Positions 35,441 to 46,868 of a DNA stretch of 64,000 bases are shown here, in pieces. This DNA is from Panagrolaimus kolymaensis (Eukaryota; Nematoda; Chromadorea; Rhabditida; Panagrolaimidae): NCBI GenBank assembly GCA_028622995.1, contig JAJQJQ010000014.1:3782001-3846000 (forward strand), given 5' to 3'. The notes below the pieces were generated by a model, which searched no databases, was not told where the DNA came from, and saw only the letters and a list, made by a program, of their open reading frames with translations. The position numbers and the translations under genes were made by a program. How positions within the stretch are numbered: the first letter of the stretch is position 1; every line of letters begins with the position of its first letter.

Positions 35441-36822
35441 ATGTCAGCACTTAAAAGAAAAAAAGCAATTAATGAAAATGGTTGCGTTTCAGTTTCAAAA
35501 AGAATGGCTATAGATGATTTAATTTCAGATGAAATAAAGGTTAGCCTTTTGTTGTTTGTTTTTTACTTTTTTTAAATAAATAAATTTATTTTAAGAGCCA
35601 AAAAAATAAAGCAACTTTGAATCAAGAAATTCTTGAAGAAATTTTTATTAAACTTATCAATGCAGAATATTCTTATGACACGACCCTAACCAAAGTCATA
35701 GAAAAATTTATGCTTTCTGGACGGCAATCATTTAAATTGGCTTTAAATTATTTTAAGAAGGTTAAAAAAGTCTGGTTTGCATCGGAAAAAATATGGATTG
35801 TAAGTTGTTTTTTTCTCCAGAAATATATTATGGTTTTTTAAGTCATATTTTTGTTAATTTTAGTACCTAAAAAAATCCTCAGAAAAAGAAGATTGTAGAA
35901 TTTCACTCGATTCCGGTTTGTTGAAACCACTTTTAAATGCAATGAAATCTTCAATCAAAGAAATAAATCTTTTTTTAAAAGAAAAAAGTGATATCATTTT
36001 TGATTCTTTAATTATTGAAGGTAAAATTAATGGTTTATTTTTGGCAAGCATATATTAAGAAACGCTGTTTATTTTACAGGAATAGAAAATTTGCATATCA
36101 GTGGAAGAAAACTTAATAAAAAGCAATTTAAACACTTATGCAATATAACTTCAATAAAAAAACTTGGCTGTTCTTTATTAATTTCGGTAAGTTTTATTTT
36201 ATTTCATATTTGTCATGAACAAAAAATTTTTTTTGTAGGAATTACCTTTGCTTAAATCAAAATGTACGAAATTGTTTTTGCGGAATAATGAATTAAAAGA
36301 TTTGTTTAAAGGAAAATCAAAAAAGTTTGTTGATGGAATTTACATATTTTTTGTAGTTTTATTTTTGTGATTTCTTTTAGAAATTATTTACCATGGATTA
36401 AAGAAATTTACATTAGTGTAAGAAATATTGAAATTTCTGAAATAATTCAAGAATCATTTGAAACTTTAATAGATTATATTTCTGAAACTTTCCCCAACAT
36501 TAAAAAATTGAATCTTTATTTTGAAAATCATGATCCTTCATGGCAAAATGTTTATGCTAAAATGAAAGAAATTCAACCTCAATGGTTTGATGGCTTTCCA
36601 CCAAGCGTTAAAGGAGAAATAGAATTTTTTTCGCATGACAACGAAATTTCTTATGAAGATGTAAGGTTTTTTAGTTTTGTATTATTTTTGATGAGGAAAA
36701 ATTCTTTTTAGTTCTGTGAATGTCGTAATCTAGATGATGAATATATGGTGGATCTTTGGATAGCTGCAAAAGAATCTGAAATTCACAGAGGTTTTAATTT
36801 CAAATTTGTGCTACGTGATTAA
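35441..36822 (+). CDS. F-box-like nematode protein (347 aa)
   Basis: Seven exons: 35441-35539, 35596-35799, 35864-36020, 36080-36186, 36239-36324, 36381-36660 and 36712-36822, with 1,044 nt in phase. The N-terminus is basic (MSALKRKKAI). A divergent F-box-like stretch follows (LNQEILEEIFIKL...LALNYFKKVKKVWF). The rest has short leucine-rich elements (FPNIKKLNLYFENH, IKEINLFLKEK) typical of nematode F-box families that recruit substrates to SCF ubiquitin ligases. A TTTAAATTTAG directly before the ATG would suit a trans-splice acceptor. The F-box assignment rests on pattern only. Confidence 0.72.
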
Positions 36823-37097
36823 AAATGAAATACTTTATTAGGCCGTAGCTTGATGAATCTAATATTAATAATTGAGAATTTATTTACCCTCCATTTTATA
36901 TTATTTTTATTTATTTTATATATTTTATTATTAAACAAAAACTTTGAAAACACTTCAGCTTTAAAAAAATTGTTTATATTATTTTCTTATCAAAAAACAT
37001 GCATAACTTTTTTTTTTTATTATTTAAAATTTTTGAGTGTTAATAAAGATATTTTGATTTATACCATATTTTATCCATGGGCTTTTCTTTTTCTGAA

Positions 37098-40062
37098 TTA
37101 ATTTTTGTAATCTTCTGGTTTGTATTCTTTTGGTATACAAATATGATTAAGGTTACTCAATTGAACATATTCATTTCCATTTTCATCGGTTCGAATTTTA
37201 GCTGTAATATATTTTTTCTTTAGCTCTTGATTTAAGCATTTTTTGCAAATAAATTTTTGATAATGTGCATTCCATGAATATAAATAGCAGTGTTTGCGAT
37301 CAGTTGAAGTGAAAATAATTAATTTTAAAATTTTGTTTGGATCATCTTTGTTTAAAACAATATAATTTGGAGCTTTAATTATTGAATTATCAGGTTCATA
37401 TTTTATTGGCTCACAGGTGTGTTCCTTATCCCCTGCTATGAGATACCTTTTACCAGAATCATCGAAAGAAATTTTTGCGGATACGTTCTCACATTTGCAA
37501 CAATTAAATCGTTTTGAATATTTATGATAAAAATAGCTATAACATAAATCTCGATTTTCATGACAACGAACTATGAGCCATGTATCAGGGTCACCATTTT
37601 TATTTCGACGAAGTTCAAAGTTTTCTTCTTTAATTATTTTTGTTTCATCTATTTTTTGTTTTTGAATTTTTTGTGGCTCCACATTTAATCCGCTTGAATC
37701 TATCATTTCATAATGGTCGATGCTTGAAAATTGAATTGGTTCACAAACATGTGAAATAAGGCCCAATCGAATATACTCTTGATCATTGATGCCTTTTAAA
37801 ACCTTAGCACTTGATTGAACCCTCTGTTTTTGACATTTCATGCAATAAAATAGTTTTAATTTGGGAAAATATTGGTAAACGTAACACAGCTTCTGATCAA
37901 CAAATGGAAAAATAACAAAGTTCAAATTTATTTTTTCTTTATAAAACCTAAAGTTTGGAGGTAAAATTATTTTTTCTTCCAATTTTCCAGGAATATATTT
38001 TCGCTGCGTGCAATAATGTGTTTGATTTGGCCTCATTCGAACGTAGTATCCTCCATCATTTTCATTTTGGCATAATTTAACTGATACAATTTTGTGTTGT
38101 TTGTTGATTCTATGGCATCCCAAACATTGATAAACATCATTGGTGGCGTGAGAAAATTCATAACCAAAATCTTTTTTAGTTGAATCAAAAATGAATAATT
38201 TCGCTTTACTTTTGATTTCATGAGGGTGAGTTTTTGAAGTTAAATCAGTAAGTTTTCGAGGAAAATATTTAATTGATGATCCTGTAAAAAACAAAAAGAA
38301 TTGAAAATGAAAAAATTATATTTTGCAAACAAAGTTTAAAATTAAAAGAAAATAAAAAAATGAAATTTTGTTTTTTCTTTGTTCCTTTTTATGTTTGATA
38401 TTTAAAATAATTACTTACCTTCCAAAATAATATCGTCCCCTTCTTCTTCGGGTTGATAAGGCTGCAAAATACAAATATGCTCTTCGCCTCGAAGTTCAAT
38501 ATATTCTTTTCCAGCATCATTGGTTCGAACTTTTGCATTTACTCCTTTACCTTGACCTTGACATGGTCTACAAAAGTATCGATCCGGAATTTCTTTGAAA
38601 GTATATTTATAGCAAAGTTCTCGATTATTTAATTCAAAAACTATTAAATATTTTCTTTCGATTCCATTTTTAATGACTTTTTGAATTTCATAATCTGGCA
38701 AATAAACACATTTTCGCTCTCTTAAAATATCCAAATTTTCGTATTCTCGAGGCTCACAGATATGTTCTTCATCATTTAAAAGTTGAACATATTCATTTTC
38801 AGTCCCAAAATTAAATATTAAAGCTCCATTATTTTTACGCAATTCTTTGCATCCGCGACAAAGGTATTTTTCAGTATTGATTTCCAAAGAATATTCATAA
38901 CATTTTTGTGTTTTATCAAACGAAGTAGTCAAAGAAAAAATAATTAGTCGAGTTCTTTTCTTGCCTTTTAAAATTCCTTCAATTATTTCATACTCTGGTC
39001 TTTTAATGATTTTACCACCAAAATCTTTTTTTGTTTTTTTATTTGTTAGTGACCTGAAGCAAGCGTGAACTTTGCTAAGAAATTTTTTTTTTAAAATGCT
39101 ATTTAAAACTAACGTTTTATTTTTATCTTTTGCCTTTTGGAGATTTCCTTCATCTTCAGAAGAGAAGTTTTCATTCATAGAATAGTCGGTGTCATTATCT
39201 GAATCTAGCTCGCTTTCACTATTTACGTTCGTTAACGGTCGCTTTGATGCTTTTCGAATTCTAAGAATGGCTTATCTTTAATTATAATAATAAAAAAATC
39301 CTGTAACTTACGGTCGTCTACTATTAGGTGGTACGTTTGCACCATTTTCAACCATGATTTCAGTAAGTTTATTTTCGTCTTTTTCAAAATTTTCTTTCAT
39401 TGGACTTTTAAAAATTTGATATAAGTTTTCTTTTTTTGGAGCTTCGATAACAGCGGCATTATTTTCTGAATAAATTGATTGCAAAGTAGAAATAATTTTG
39501 CCCATTTCAGGATTATGGTTGTTTTGTTCTATCAAAGGCAATGCGAATTTCTCTTTAAATATTTTTTTGTGAGAATCCAGGGAAATTAGCTGGTCTGATG
39601 GCTGAAAACCCCAAAAATAAAAAGTAAATTGTTAGAATGTGTATATAATTATCGTTAAAAAAGCATTAAACCTGCCTTATATTTTTGGACCATTTCGAAA
39701 ACTTTTGAACAAATGGATTCATTTTTGAAAATCATCGCAAAAATCAGCTCATATTTATTTGAAAAAACGAACAAAATTTTCTGAAAAAAAATTTTCTCAT
39801 AATTTTTTAAGAATTATTTTTTAATAAATTTTACCTTTTCTTGAATAAATATTGAATCAAATGAAGCTGTTAAAATTGTTACAGGTTTAAAATCTAAATA
39901 AAAAAATTAACAATAAAAAACTTTCACAAATAAATTAAAAATCAAACCTTCTTCAACGGGGTTTAAAGTTAAATATTTTGATAAAGTATCAACTTTAATA
40001 TTGCAAAATCCTGCATAAGAAATTTTTTGTTGATCATCAGGAATTAAAAATTCAGCTGCCAT
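37098..40062 (-). CDS. Large protein with six Cys2-His-Cys modules (864 aa)
   Basis: Six exons on the reverse strand: 39948-40062, 39835-39893, 39676-39780, 39312-39601, 38419-39260 and 37098-38281, with 2,595 nt in phase. The N-terminal 190 residues are unrecognised. Then six copies of a module (C)Y.Y...(Y/F).C..C...(20-30 residues)...(H)xCxP follow. Examples are EKYLCRGCKE...EEHICEP and QKFICKKCLN...LNHICIP. Each module has a CxxC and a terminal HxC, as in a zinc site, and resembles FLYWCH/WRKY-GCM1-type zinc modules. An acidic patch (SESELDSDNDTD) precedes module 1. The exon 3 donor appears to be GC (AAG^GCAGGT). DNA or protein binding in the nucleus is inferred only. Confidence 0.78.
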
Positions 40063-40693
40063 ATTAGCAAAAAGATTTTTTTTAACTTAAAACTTTATTA
40101 TTTTTTTGGACATACAAAACTCAAAAAAACATTTTTTTGAAGAAGGACAAAAAAATGGGCCAATAATAAAAAAATCTGTGAAAAATTATGTTTCCTGAGT
40201 ATCCCTTATAAACATAGGTTAAATGTAACGAGCTCAAAGTTATTATTTACTATTAATTATCCTGATCATTTTTACGACACACTTAAACCCTTTTTTGTAT
40301 TTTGGGCAAACTATATTTTGCTTTCGATAGCTTTAGAGAATATGAGATGATGGCCTATTATTCTACACTCTAGTATTTTGGTCAAAAATTTTACTTAAGA
40401 GATAATTGCCCTTTTAAAGCTTGTGCTTCTTTTTGATTGATTAACAATGATACTCATATATTTTTGAAGTGTATTATTTTTTTTTTGTTGGAAACTTTAT
40501 TGCTCATGTTATAAGTGCGATCGATTATCAACAAAAAGAGCAAAGCAGAAATAGATTCTTAAAATAATTAGGATGGAGAGAGGTGCTTTCTTTTTGTTAG
40601 TTTTTTGAATAATTTGAAAAAATTAAATCTTAAAAATTCGGCAACTTCAAAAAGCTTTTTTTAAATAGTTTTTGAATCTCAAAATTTGTTATT
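40063..40693. other. Intergenic region
   Basis: AT-rich sequence with no exon on either strand, between the reverse-strand six-module gene and the start of the peptide array. Confidence 0.5.
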
Positions 40694-40748
40694 TAACAAA
40701 TATTAATTTTTTTAAAAGCCGTTTTTCATTGATATAAAAACACCTCCG
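40694..40748 (+). promoter_or_regulatory. Composite promoter of peptide gene 1
   Basis: Order of elements: AAATATTAATTTTT, TTAAAAGCC, GATATAAAAA (TATA box) and ACACCTCCG. The same order, with small variations, stands upstream of the other genes of the array. The start codon is 40 nt downstream. Confidence 0.75.
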
Positions 40749-40788
40749 ATTGTATTAAGCAACTCCACTTTTTTTCAAATCGAAAAAA

Positions 40789-41201
40789 ATGAAAGCTTTT
40801 GTTCCTGTCGTTGTTGTTGTTCTTCTTTTAGTTGTTTGCTTGGCTACTGTTGCAACGGGGTCTTGCGCGGTTGAATGCGTTGTGGATAGCCAATGTGACA
40901 TGAATACCGTTGGGATTTGTAAAGATGGATGTTGTCCATCCGTGAGTGGAGTTCTAAGAATTTTTGGAAATTTTAAAATTACAAAATTTAGTACATCACT
41001 GCAAACAAAAAAAGAAGTCTTGGTGGTGATAAATTTTGTGTAACCGCCGATGATTGCCCTAGCCATCAAGCTTGTTTCTATGATTGTCACGTATGTTGTT
41101 TATTTTATTTTTAAATTTATTTTAGAAGAACAAAAATTCAATGATTTTCAAATTCTTATTTATTTTTTTAGGGAGAAGTATGCAAGCGACGATGCAAATG
41201 A
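40789..41201 (+). CDS. Secreted two-domain cysteine-rich precursor 1 (93 aa)
   Basis: Exons 40789-40941, 40992-41090 and 41172-41201, phase-0 introns. Residues 1-24 form a strong signal peptide (MKAFVPVVVVVLLLVVCLAT). Exon 1 holds an N-domain with six Cys ending GCC. Exon 2 starts with a basic site (NKKR) and then a C-domain with six Cys: FC.....DC.....C...C, completed by exon 3 (C...C). The layout is the same in the genes at 43103, 44699, 46275 and 48117. The cysteine spacing suggests disulfide-stabilised peptides processed by a kexin/furin-type protease. Antimicrobial or signalling roles are possible; neither is shown. No known family is recognised. Confidence 0.82.
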
Positions 41202-42984
41202 ACATAACGGCATCATGAAAGAAAAAACAAACTAAAAGCTTGAGAAAAAGCTTTATCGGAATCTTTTTTTCATTCATTATGAAATCATAAAAAAATGTAT
41301 GTAACAGAAATAAAATGTATTTTAATTTTCCTTGTTTTTTTTTCTTACTTATTTTTTAAGATATTTTCTTGGCTAAAATTCGCCAAAGCTATGAGACATT
41401 AATATCGAAAAATAAAAAAATCAAAATGTTTTGTGGAATAATTAATTATTTTCTAAAATAAGTAATATTTTATTTTGTCGGAATTTATTAACAGTACATA
41501 TTATTGAAAGCAATGAAAAAAAATCAAAAATGATTTTTATTTTATTTTTTCAAAAACAAACATCAAAAAAGATTACCAAAATTCCGTGTATTTTTTTCCT
41601 TCTCCTATAGCCTTTAAAGTCTGGCAGTTTTTATCTTTTCCCAATGGAACCAATTTTCCTTTTTTTTTTCAATCCCTTTTTTGATGAGCCCGCGGTAAAA
41701 TAAATGAATCATTGGTGTAAAAGAATTTAGTTTTTCTCTTTTCTTCAATCAATGTTTTTATGTTGGCAGGCGTTTTCATTTTAGGATAGCTGAAAATTAC
41801 TTTAGTGTCAATTTTTTTTTGAATTTTTTGTAAATTATTTTTTTGTTTTTTTCTTCTTCTTCTAGATACATATTTATAACAGCTTTAAATGATTTTGAAA
41901 TTTATACAATATTTTTTTTAATGTAAAACCTAAAGATTGGTCATATTTTAATTATTTAACAGAAAAATCAACAAATACCCTGTACAATAAATTTTGTAAA
42001 ATGCAAGTCGTGAACGCTACGGAAGCAATTAAAAGTTAAAGTTTAAAGAAATTTTTTTACACAAACAAATAAATATTCTTTTTGATTGGTATGAGTTACA
42101 TTCTTTTTATCAAAGTTAAAAATTAAATCTTCAAACATCTTTCTTGATTAACAAATAAATTACTATTTAAAATTACATTCAGGCCAAAACTTTTTTGTTA
42201 TTTTTAAACAAAAATTCATGTTTAATTTCATCATTTTTTTGCTACCTTTTTGTCAGGCATTATTACAACAAAAAAGATTACGAACACGTGTGATTTTTTT
42301 TCCTTCGTGAAACTTTTAAAGTAGAGCAGCTTTTTTTTTGTCGTAGTGCAAGCAATATTTTTTTCAAAGTTTATTGGATGAGCAGCAGCGAGCGATGAAA
42401 AAGATGAATCATTGATGATGTAAACGATTTTAGTCTGATGTACTTCGATCAATATTTCTTCTTTTGTCCCTTTTCAGTTTTATGGTTTAGTTACTTTTTT
42501 TTTTTTTGAATATTCTATTAAATTTATGTGTTTTTTTTCTTCGTAATATTTGCATATAAAAAACATGTTTAAAGAATATGAATTTTATGAATTATTATTT
42601 TTTTATAAAAACAAAATTTTGGTTAAAAACAGCATAATTTTCCAGTCAAAATAAAAAAATTTTATTGCTCAGGCTGTTTGAGTATTAAATTAAAATGAAA
42701 GCTCTCAATGCTTTGAAATTCCACGAATCACAAAAACATTTAAAAGTATTGAGCTTAAATGAAATTTTCTAAACTATGAAAATATTGTTTTTGATTAATA
42801 TCTTTTTTTATTATCAAATTTAAAAAATAAATGCTTCCAACGTTTCAGTTTCACAATTAAAGATTACAACATTTAGATCAAAAGAATTCTTTTTTTTTTT
42901 ATTGTAAAAAGAAGCAAATCAAAATTTATGTATTTCATCACACTTTTGCCACACAAACATGACACTCCTTAAAATTAAAAATCA
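41202..42984. other. Intergenic region
   Basis: No gene supported. AT-rich DNA. No recognisable member of the peptide family was found here. Confidence 0.5.
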
Positions 42985-43048
42985 TTATTAAGTGAATATT
43001 AATTTTCCCCCTAAAAGCTTCTTCTTTTTTGACTCTGATATAAAAGAC
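42985..43048 (+). promoter_or_regulatory. Composite promoter of peptide gene 2
   Basis: TTATTAAGTGAATATTAATTTT, CTAAAAGCTT and GATATAAAAG, the last being the TATA box, 55 nt before the start codon. Confidence 0.72.
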
Positions 43049-43102
43049 TTCACCAAAATATAGGAAAAGTGTATTTTCAATAAATAAAAACGAAAGAAGA
43101 AA

Positions 43103-43499
43103 ATGAAAGTCTTTTTTGTTGTTCTCCTTTTAGTTTGCTTTGTTGTTGCTGTAACTGAAGCATGTTACTTTTCATGCCACGAAGATAATGAATGTGGGAA
43201 TTATATATGCCACGATGGATGTTGCGTCTCCGTAGGTTTTTTTTATATATTGCTTCATATGATAATCGAAAAAACATTTTAGCCTCCAAAAAGAGGAAAG
43301 CGCCAAAGTCCTGATATCTTTTGTGAAACCAATGCTGATTGCCCTAACAATCAAATATGTTTTTTTCAGTGCTACGTAAGTTTTTAAAATTTAATTTATT
43401 ATGCAATTTAAAAAGTACCAAAAAATTTTTCTTATTTTTCAGCAAACAGGATGCATTCACAGATGTGTAATTCCACCAATTTTGAAGAAAGAAAACTAA
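43103..43499 (+). CDS. Secreted two-domain cysteine-rich precursor 2 (92 aa)
   Basis: Exons 43103-43231, 43283-43375 and 43443-43499. The signal peptide is MKVFFVVLLLVCFVVAVTEA. The N-domain is C...C......C....C...CC. Exon 2 begins PPKRGKR, an RxKR-type cleavage site. The C-domain is FC.....DC.....C...C....C...C, with a short Pro/Lys tail. The introns are phase 0 at the same places as in the sister genes: after the CC-plus-two residues and after the fourth C of the second domain. Confidence 0.85.
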
Positions 43500-44599
43500 A
43501 AAATTTTTGAACTTTTTTATTCAAACCCTAAAAACTTTTTTTGTCATGCTCGAATTTCAAAACCTTTTAATAAAAATAATAATATACTTTCTTTCTTGTG
43601 TCATCCAAAAATTAATAAAAAAAATATAACATGCATAATATGAAATCAAATAAAACTAAAAGACCTTTAAAAAATATGGGGAAAAAACACTATCCTCTGA
43701 TAAATTTCTTAATACATTTTTTCTTTTATTAAAGAAGCAAAGAAAAAAGCTTTATCCAAAAAAATATCAAAAAATCATTTTTTTGTGTAAATTTTGATCT
43801 TTATTTAAAAATATCATCGCTGATGTGTTTATTTTTGCGCAACCTTTAAAATTTAGATGGCTTTTTTTCTCTTATAAAATAATGGTGTTGTCTAAATTTT
43901 TTGAATGAAGTTGTAAACTAAAGGTGACGGACGCATATGCACAATGGTATTTGGATTTCTCTTTTTTTTTATAGACAAATCTTTTTTCTTCTAACTTTGT
44001 GCTTTTTTCCTACATAGTCGATGGGAAAAATATTTCTTGCGGTTTATGCAAGATTTTTTTGTTTGAATTTTTAATATTTTTTTGCTTGTGTTTTTGTTTT
44101 TTATAAAAACCAAACCTCATTTTTTTGAATTTTTCCAAAAACTATCAGCGGCTTTCAATTGCTGATTTTAATCTTAAAACAATGGCAAAAAATATTTATT
44201 AAAAAAATTGTTAAAAGACATCGTAATAATGGAAAGCAAATAGTATTTTATGTAAAAAAAGATATTTCATTTGGCCACGAAACAAAATAAAAATTTTAAA
44301 TTTCTTCTGCCAATCAAATCATTAATTTTTCTATTTATTAAGTCTGATGTTTAATAGATAAAAAAAATTTCAAACACCGTTTTAACTTTTTGGCACCACA
44401 CCTATTATTTTTATATGATTTTTAATTAAACCACTGAAGATCTACTGCTTCATTATATCTTACTCTCAGAAATAAAATTATAAGAAAGCCAAAAATAACA
44501 TTTCATTTAAATTTTTGTTTTTTAAATTTTGTGAAGTTATCCACGTTTCACTCTTATAATTGTATTTTTGCAACGTGGCAAAAAACTTTTGTTATATAT
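43500..44599. other. Intergenic region with co-duplicated upstream block
   Basis: The part around 43770-43950 resembles 45530-45640. Both contain TTTTGCGCAACCTTTA(A/T)AAT, and further on a GACGGAC(G/A)CATA motif. Each lies roughly 0.7-0.9 kb upstream of a peptide gene, so the duplication unit includes far-upstream DNA. Confidence 0.5.
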
Positions 44600-44660
44600 T
44601 TATTTTATATAAATTTTTTTTAAAAGCTTTTTTTTTCTCGCTAATATAAATGCACCTCCG
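44600..44660 (+). promoter_or_regulatory. Composite promoter of peptide gene 3
   Basis: TATTTTATATAAATTTTT, TTAAAAGCTTTTTTT, CTAATATAAATG (TATA) and CACCTCCG. Just upstream, 44567-44580 reads TTTGCAACGTGGCA, a motif also found near 47970 and 49497. Confidence 0.72.
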
Positions 44661-44698
44661 ATCATATTGAAAAAATTTATTTTCGAATTGAAAAAAAG

Positions 44699-45098
44699 AT
44701 GAAAGCATTTTTTGCTTTCATTGCTCTTCTTTTAGCTTGTCTCGTTTCTGTAAGTGGTGAATGCGACATTTCATGCGTTGCGAATGAAGATTCTTGTCCT
44801 CATGGTCAAAGTTGCATTAATTATTGCTGCGAATTTGTATGTGTTTTACCTTTTTAATTTAATTAAAAAATTTGATATTTTTTAAATTTAGGACCTTCCT
44901 AGAGGAAAGCGGAACAGTTATCCTGGCAAAACATGCGAAAGTGATTTTGATTGTTTAAGTAATGAAATATGTTGGGAACAATGTTATGTAAGTTTGAGCC
45001 TCATTTCATAAAAATTCTGTATTTAAATTTGTTATTTTTAGCCAACAAGAGGATGCGGAAAAACATGTGTTATGCGTCCTCCTTTTAAAAAGAACTAA
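44699..45098 (+). CDS. Secreted two-domain cysteine-rich precursor 3 (96 aa)
   Basis: Exons 44699-44836, 44892-44987 and 45042-45098. The signal peptide is MKAFFAFIALLLACLVSVSG. The N-domain has six Cys ending YCC. The inter-domain site is LPRGKRNS (RxKR). The C-domain is TC.....DC.....C...C.....C...C, with a basic tail (RPPFKKN). Same gene structure and promoter as its neighbours. Confidence 0.85.
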
Positions 45099-46155
45099 AC
45101 ACTTTGATGCTTTGTTTATTTATAACTAAAAACTTTTTTTCACGATCGAAATATATTAATATTTGTTAAATAAAAATAAACTCTTAAAAATCTTTCTTTT
45201 GCCCATTAAAATTAATACAAATTTTGAAATTAAAATAAGCGATGGCCAACAACAACTTACCATGTGAAAACGTTATTTAATAAAGCTGCCAGAATCTGAA
45301 ATACGATCAAATTATTTGGTGTTTAAAAATTTTTAAGGCTCACAAAATATAAGACATTTTTTGGAAATCAATTCTTTCTTTTTGCGAATCATGAACCGAA
45401 ATCTTTTTTCCATCATCGATGGCCAATTTGATTTATCTTCTCAAGAAAAACATCCCATAATTTTTTTTTGAATGTTTTAAATATTTTTCTAGGCAGAAAA
45501 AAACAGACTAAAAGAAAAAGAAAAATCTTCATCGCATATGTGCTTTTTTTGCGCAACCTTTATAATCTGCATCGATTTTGTTTAACGTCGGCTAAAAAAT
45601 TTTTTCATCGAAATTATAAATAAAAGCTGACGGACACATAAAGTAAAGAATTAAAGATTTCTTTTTTTTGTGTTTATTTTTTCATTTGCATTTGCTAGCT
45701 TTACTTTTGCTATTTTTCTTAAGCAACAGAAAAATATCCTTAATATTATTTTTTCTTTTTCTTTGAATTTTTTATTTCGAAATATTTTTTTGAGTTTTAA
45801 AAAAGTTTCCGTTGACATCCATTCATGGAAGGAAAAATATATTTTTTTAAATTATCCAACATTTATAAATCTGATTATATGGCTTCAAGAAAACGTATTA
45901 GATTGAATAAATCAAATTCGATATAAATGGCATTTCAATCGAAAATGATATTTTAGTTGGTAATTCTCGAAATAGAAATTGTTTCTCCTGCAAAGAAAAA
46001 TGAATACGAAACATTCAACATTCTTTTACAACTTTTTTGGATTGTATATAATAAATTCAATGGACAACAAAAAACAAATCATATTTCTAAAAATCACATC
46101 TAATTTTCAATGATGCAACAACGATGCAACAAAAAAATTCTTTAAAGAAACATTT
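45099..46155. other. Intergenic region
   Basis: Contains the second copy of the co-duplicated block (45530-45640). Frames around 45670-45906 are Phe/Ile-rich readings of T runs. No gene is supported. Confidence 0.5.
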
Positions 46156-46217
46156 ATTAAATAAAGTTATTATAATTTTTTCTTAAAAGCTTTTTTTTTC
46201 TTCTTTGATATAAAAGC
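46156..46217 (+). promoter_or_regulatory. Composite promoter of peptide gene 4
   Basis: TTAAATAAAGTTATTATAATTT, CTTAAAAGCTTTTTTTTTC and TTTGATATAAAAGCTGC (TATA), with the start codon 58 nt further on. Confidence 0.72.
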
Positions 46218-46274
46218 TGCTCTTTGAAATTTATCAAAAAACTTTTTTTCAATTTGGGAAGAGAAAAAAAGAAG

Positions 46275-46683
46275 ATGAAAGCTTTTTTTCTTGTAATCAT
46301 TGTCGTTCTTCTTTTATTTCCCTTGATTGATGTAACTGAAGCAACACCTCCATGCCACGTAAAGCGATGTCAAGAATCATGGCAATGTGGAATGGATTCC
46401 GCTTGTTTTGATGGATGTTGCCAATTTGTAGGTTTTTTGCAATTATTAGACAAAAATTTTAATTGGTTTTACGATAAATTTAGTCTAAAAAGAGAGAAAA
46501 GCGTAAAGCGTGTGAAATCGACGATGATTGTGAGTTTAGCCAACGCTGTCTGGAACGCTGTGCAGTATGTTTTTAAAATATTTAAATGTCATAAAATTTT
46601 AATAAAAATTTGTTTATTTTTAGTCAGGTGCATGCAAAAGTAAATGCGTTGAACCCCATATCACCTTTGATAGACGATTTTAA
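46275..46683 (+). CDS. Secreted two-domain cysteine-rich precursor 4 (97 aa)
   Basis: Exons 46275-46427, 46484-46564 and 46624-46683. The signal peptide is MKAFFLVIIVVLLLFPLIDV. The N-domain is C....C.....C.....C...CC. Exon 2 begins SKKREKRK, giving an REKR cleavage site. The C-domain is AC.....DC.....C...C....C...C, with a tail ending FDRRF. This copy has one extra residue between the first two Cys. Otherwise it matches its sisters. Confidence 0.85.
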
Positions 46684-46752
46684 TGTTTTGTCATAAAATT
46701 TCAATATAAATATAAATAAATTGTTTTTCTTCGTTGTGTCAAATTACAAACA

Positions 46753-46868
46753 AAATATTAATAAATTCTGAACATTCTTCTTTTTTCGCTTTAATATAAA
46801 AACAACAACCTTGTAAAATATCAAAAAGTTCTCAATTTTCAAATTAAAAAAAGTTTTTCTCACCAATT
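46753..46868 (+). promoter_or_regulatory. Orphan promoter remnant of a lost peptide gene
   Basis: AATATTAATAAATTC, then CTTTAATATAAAAACAACAACC and a leader-like stretch (TCAAATTAAAAAAAG) match the promoter and 5' leader of the peptide genes. No coding exon follows. The sequence runs straight into the foldback element at 46869. Either the gene was deleted or the element inserted in the leader. Confidence 0.55.
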
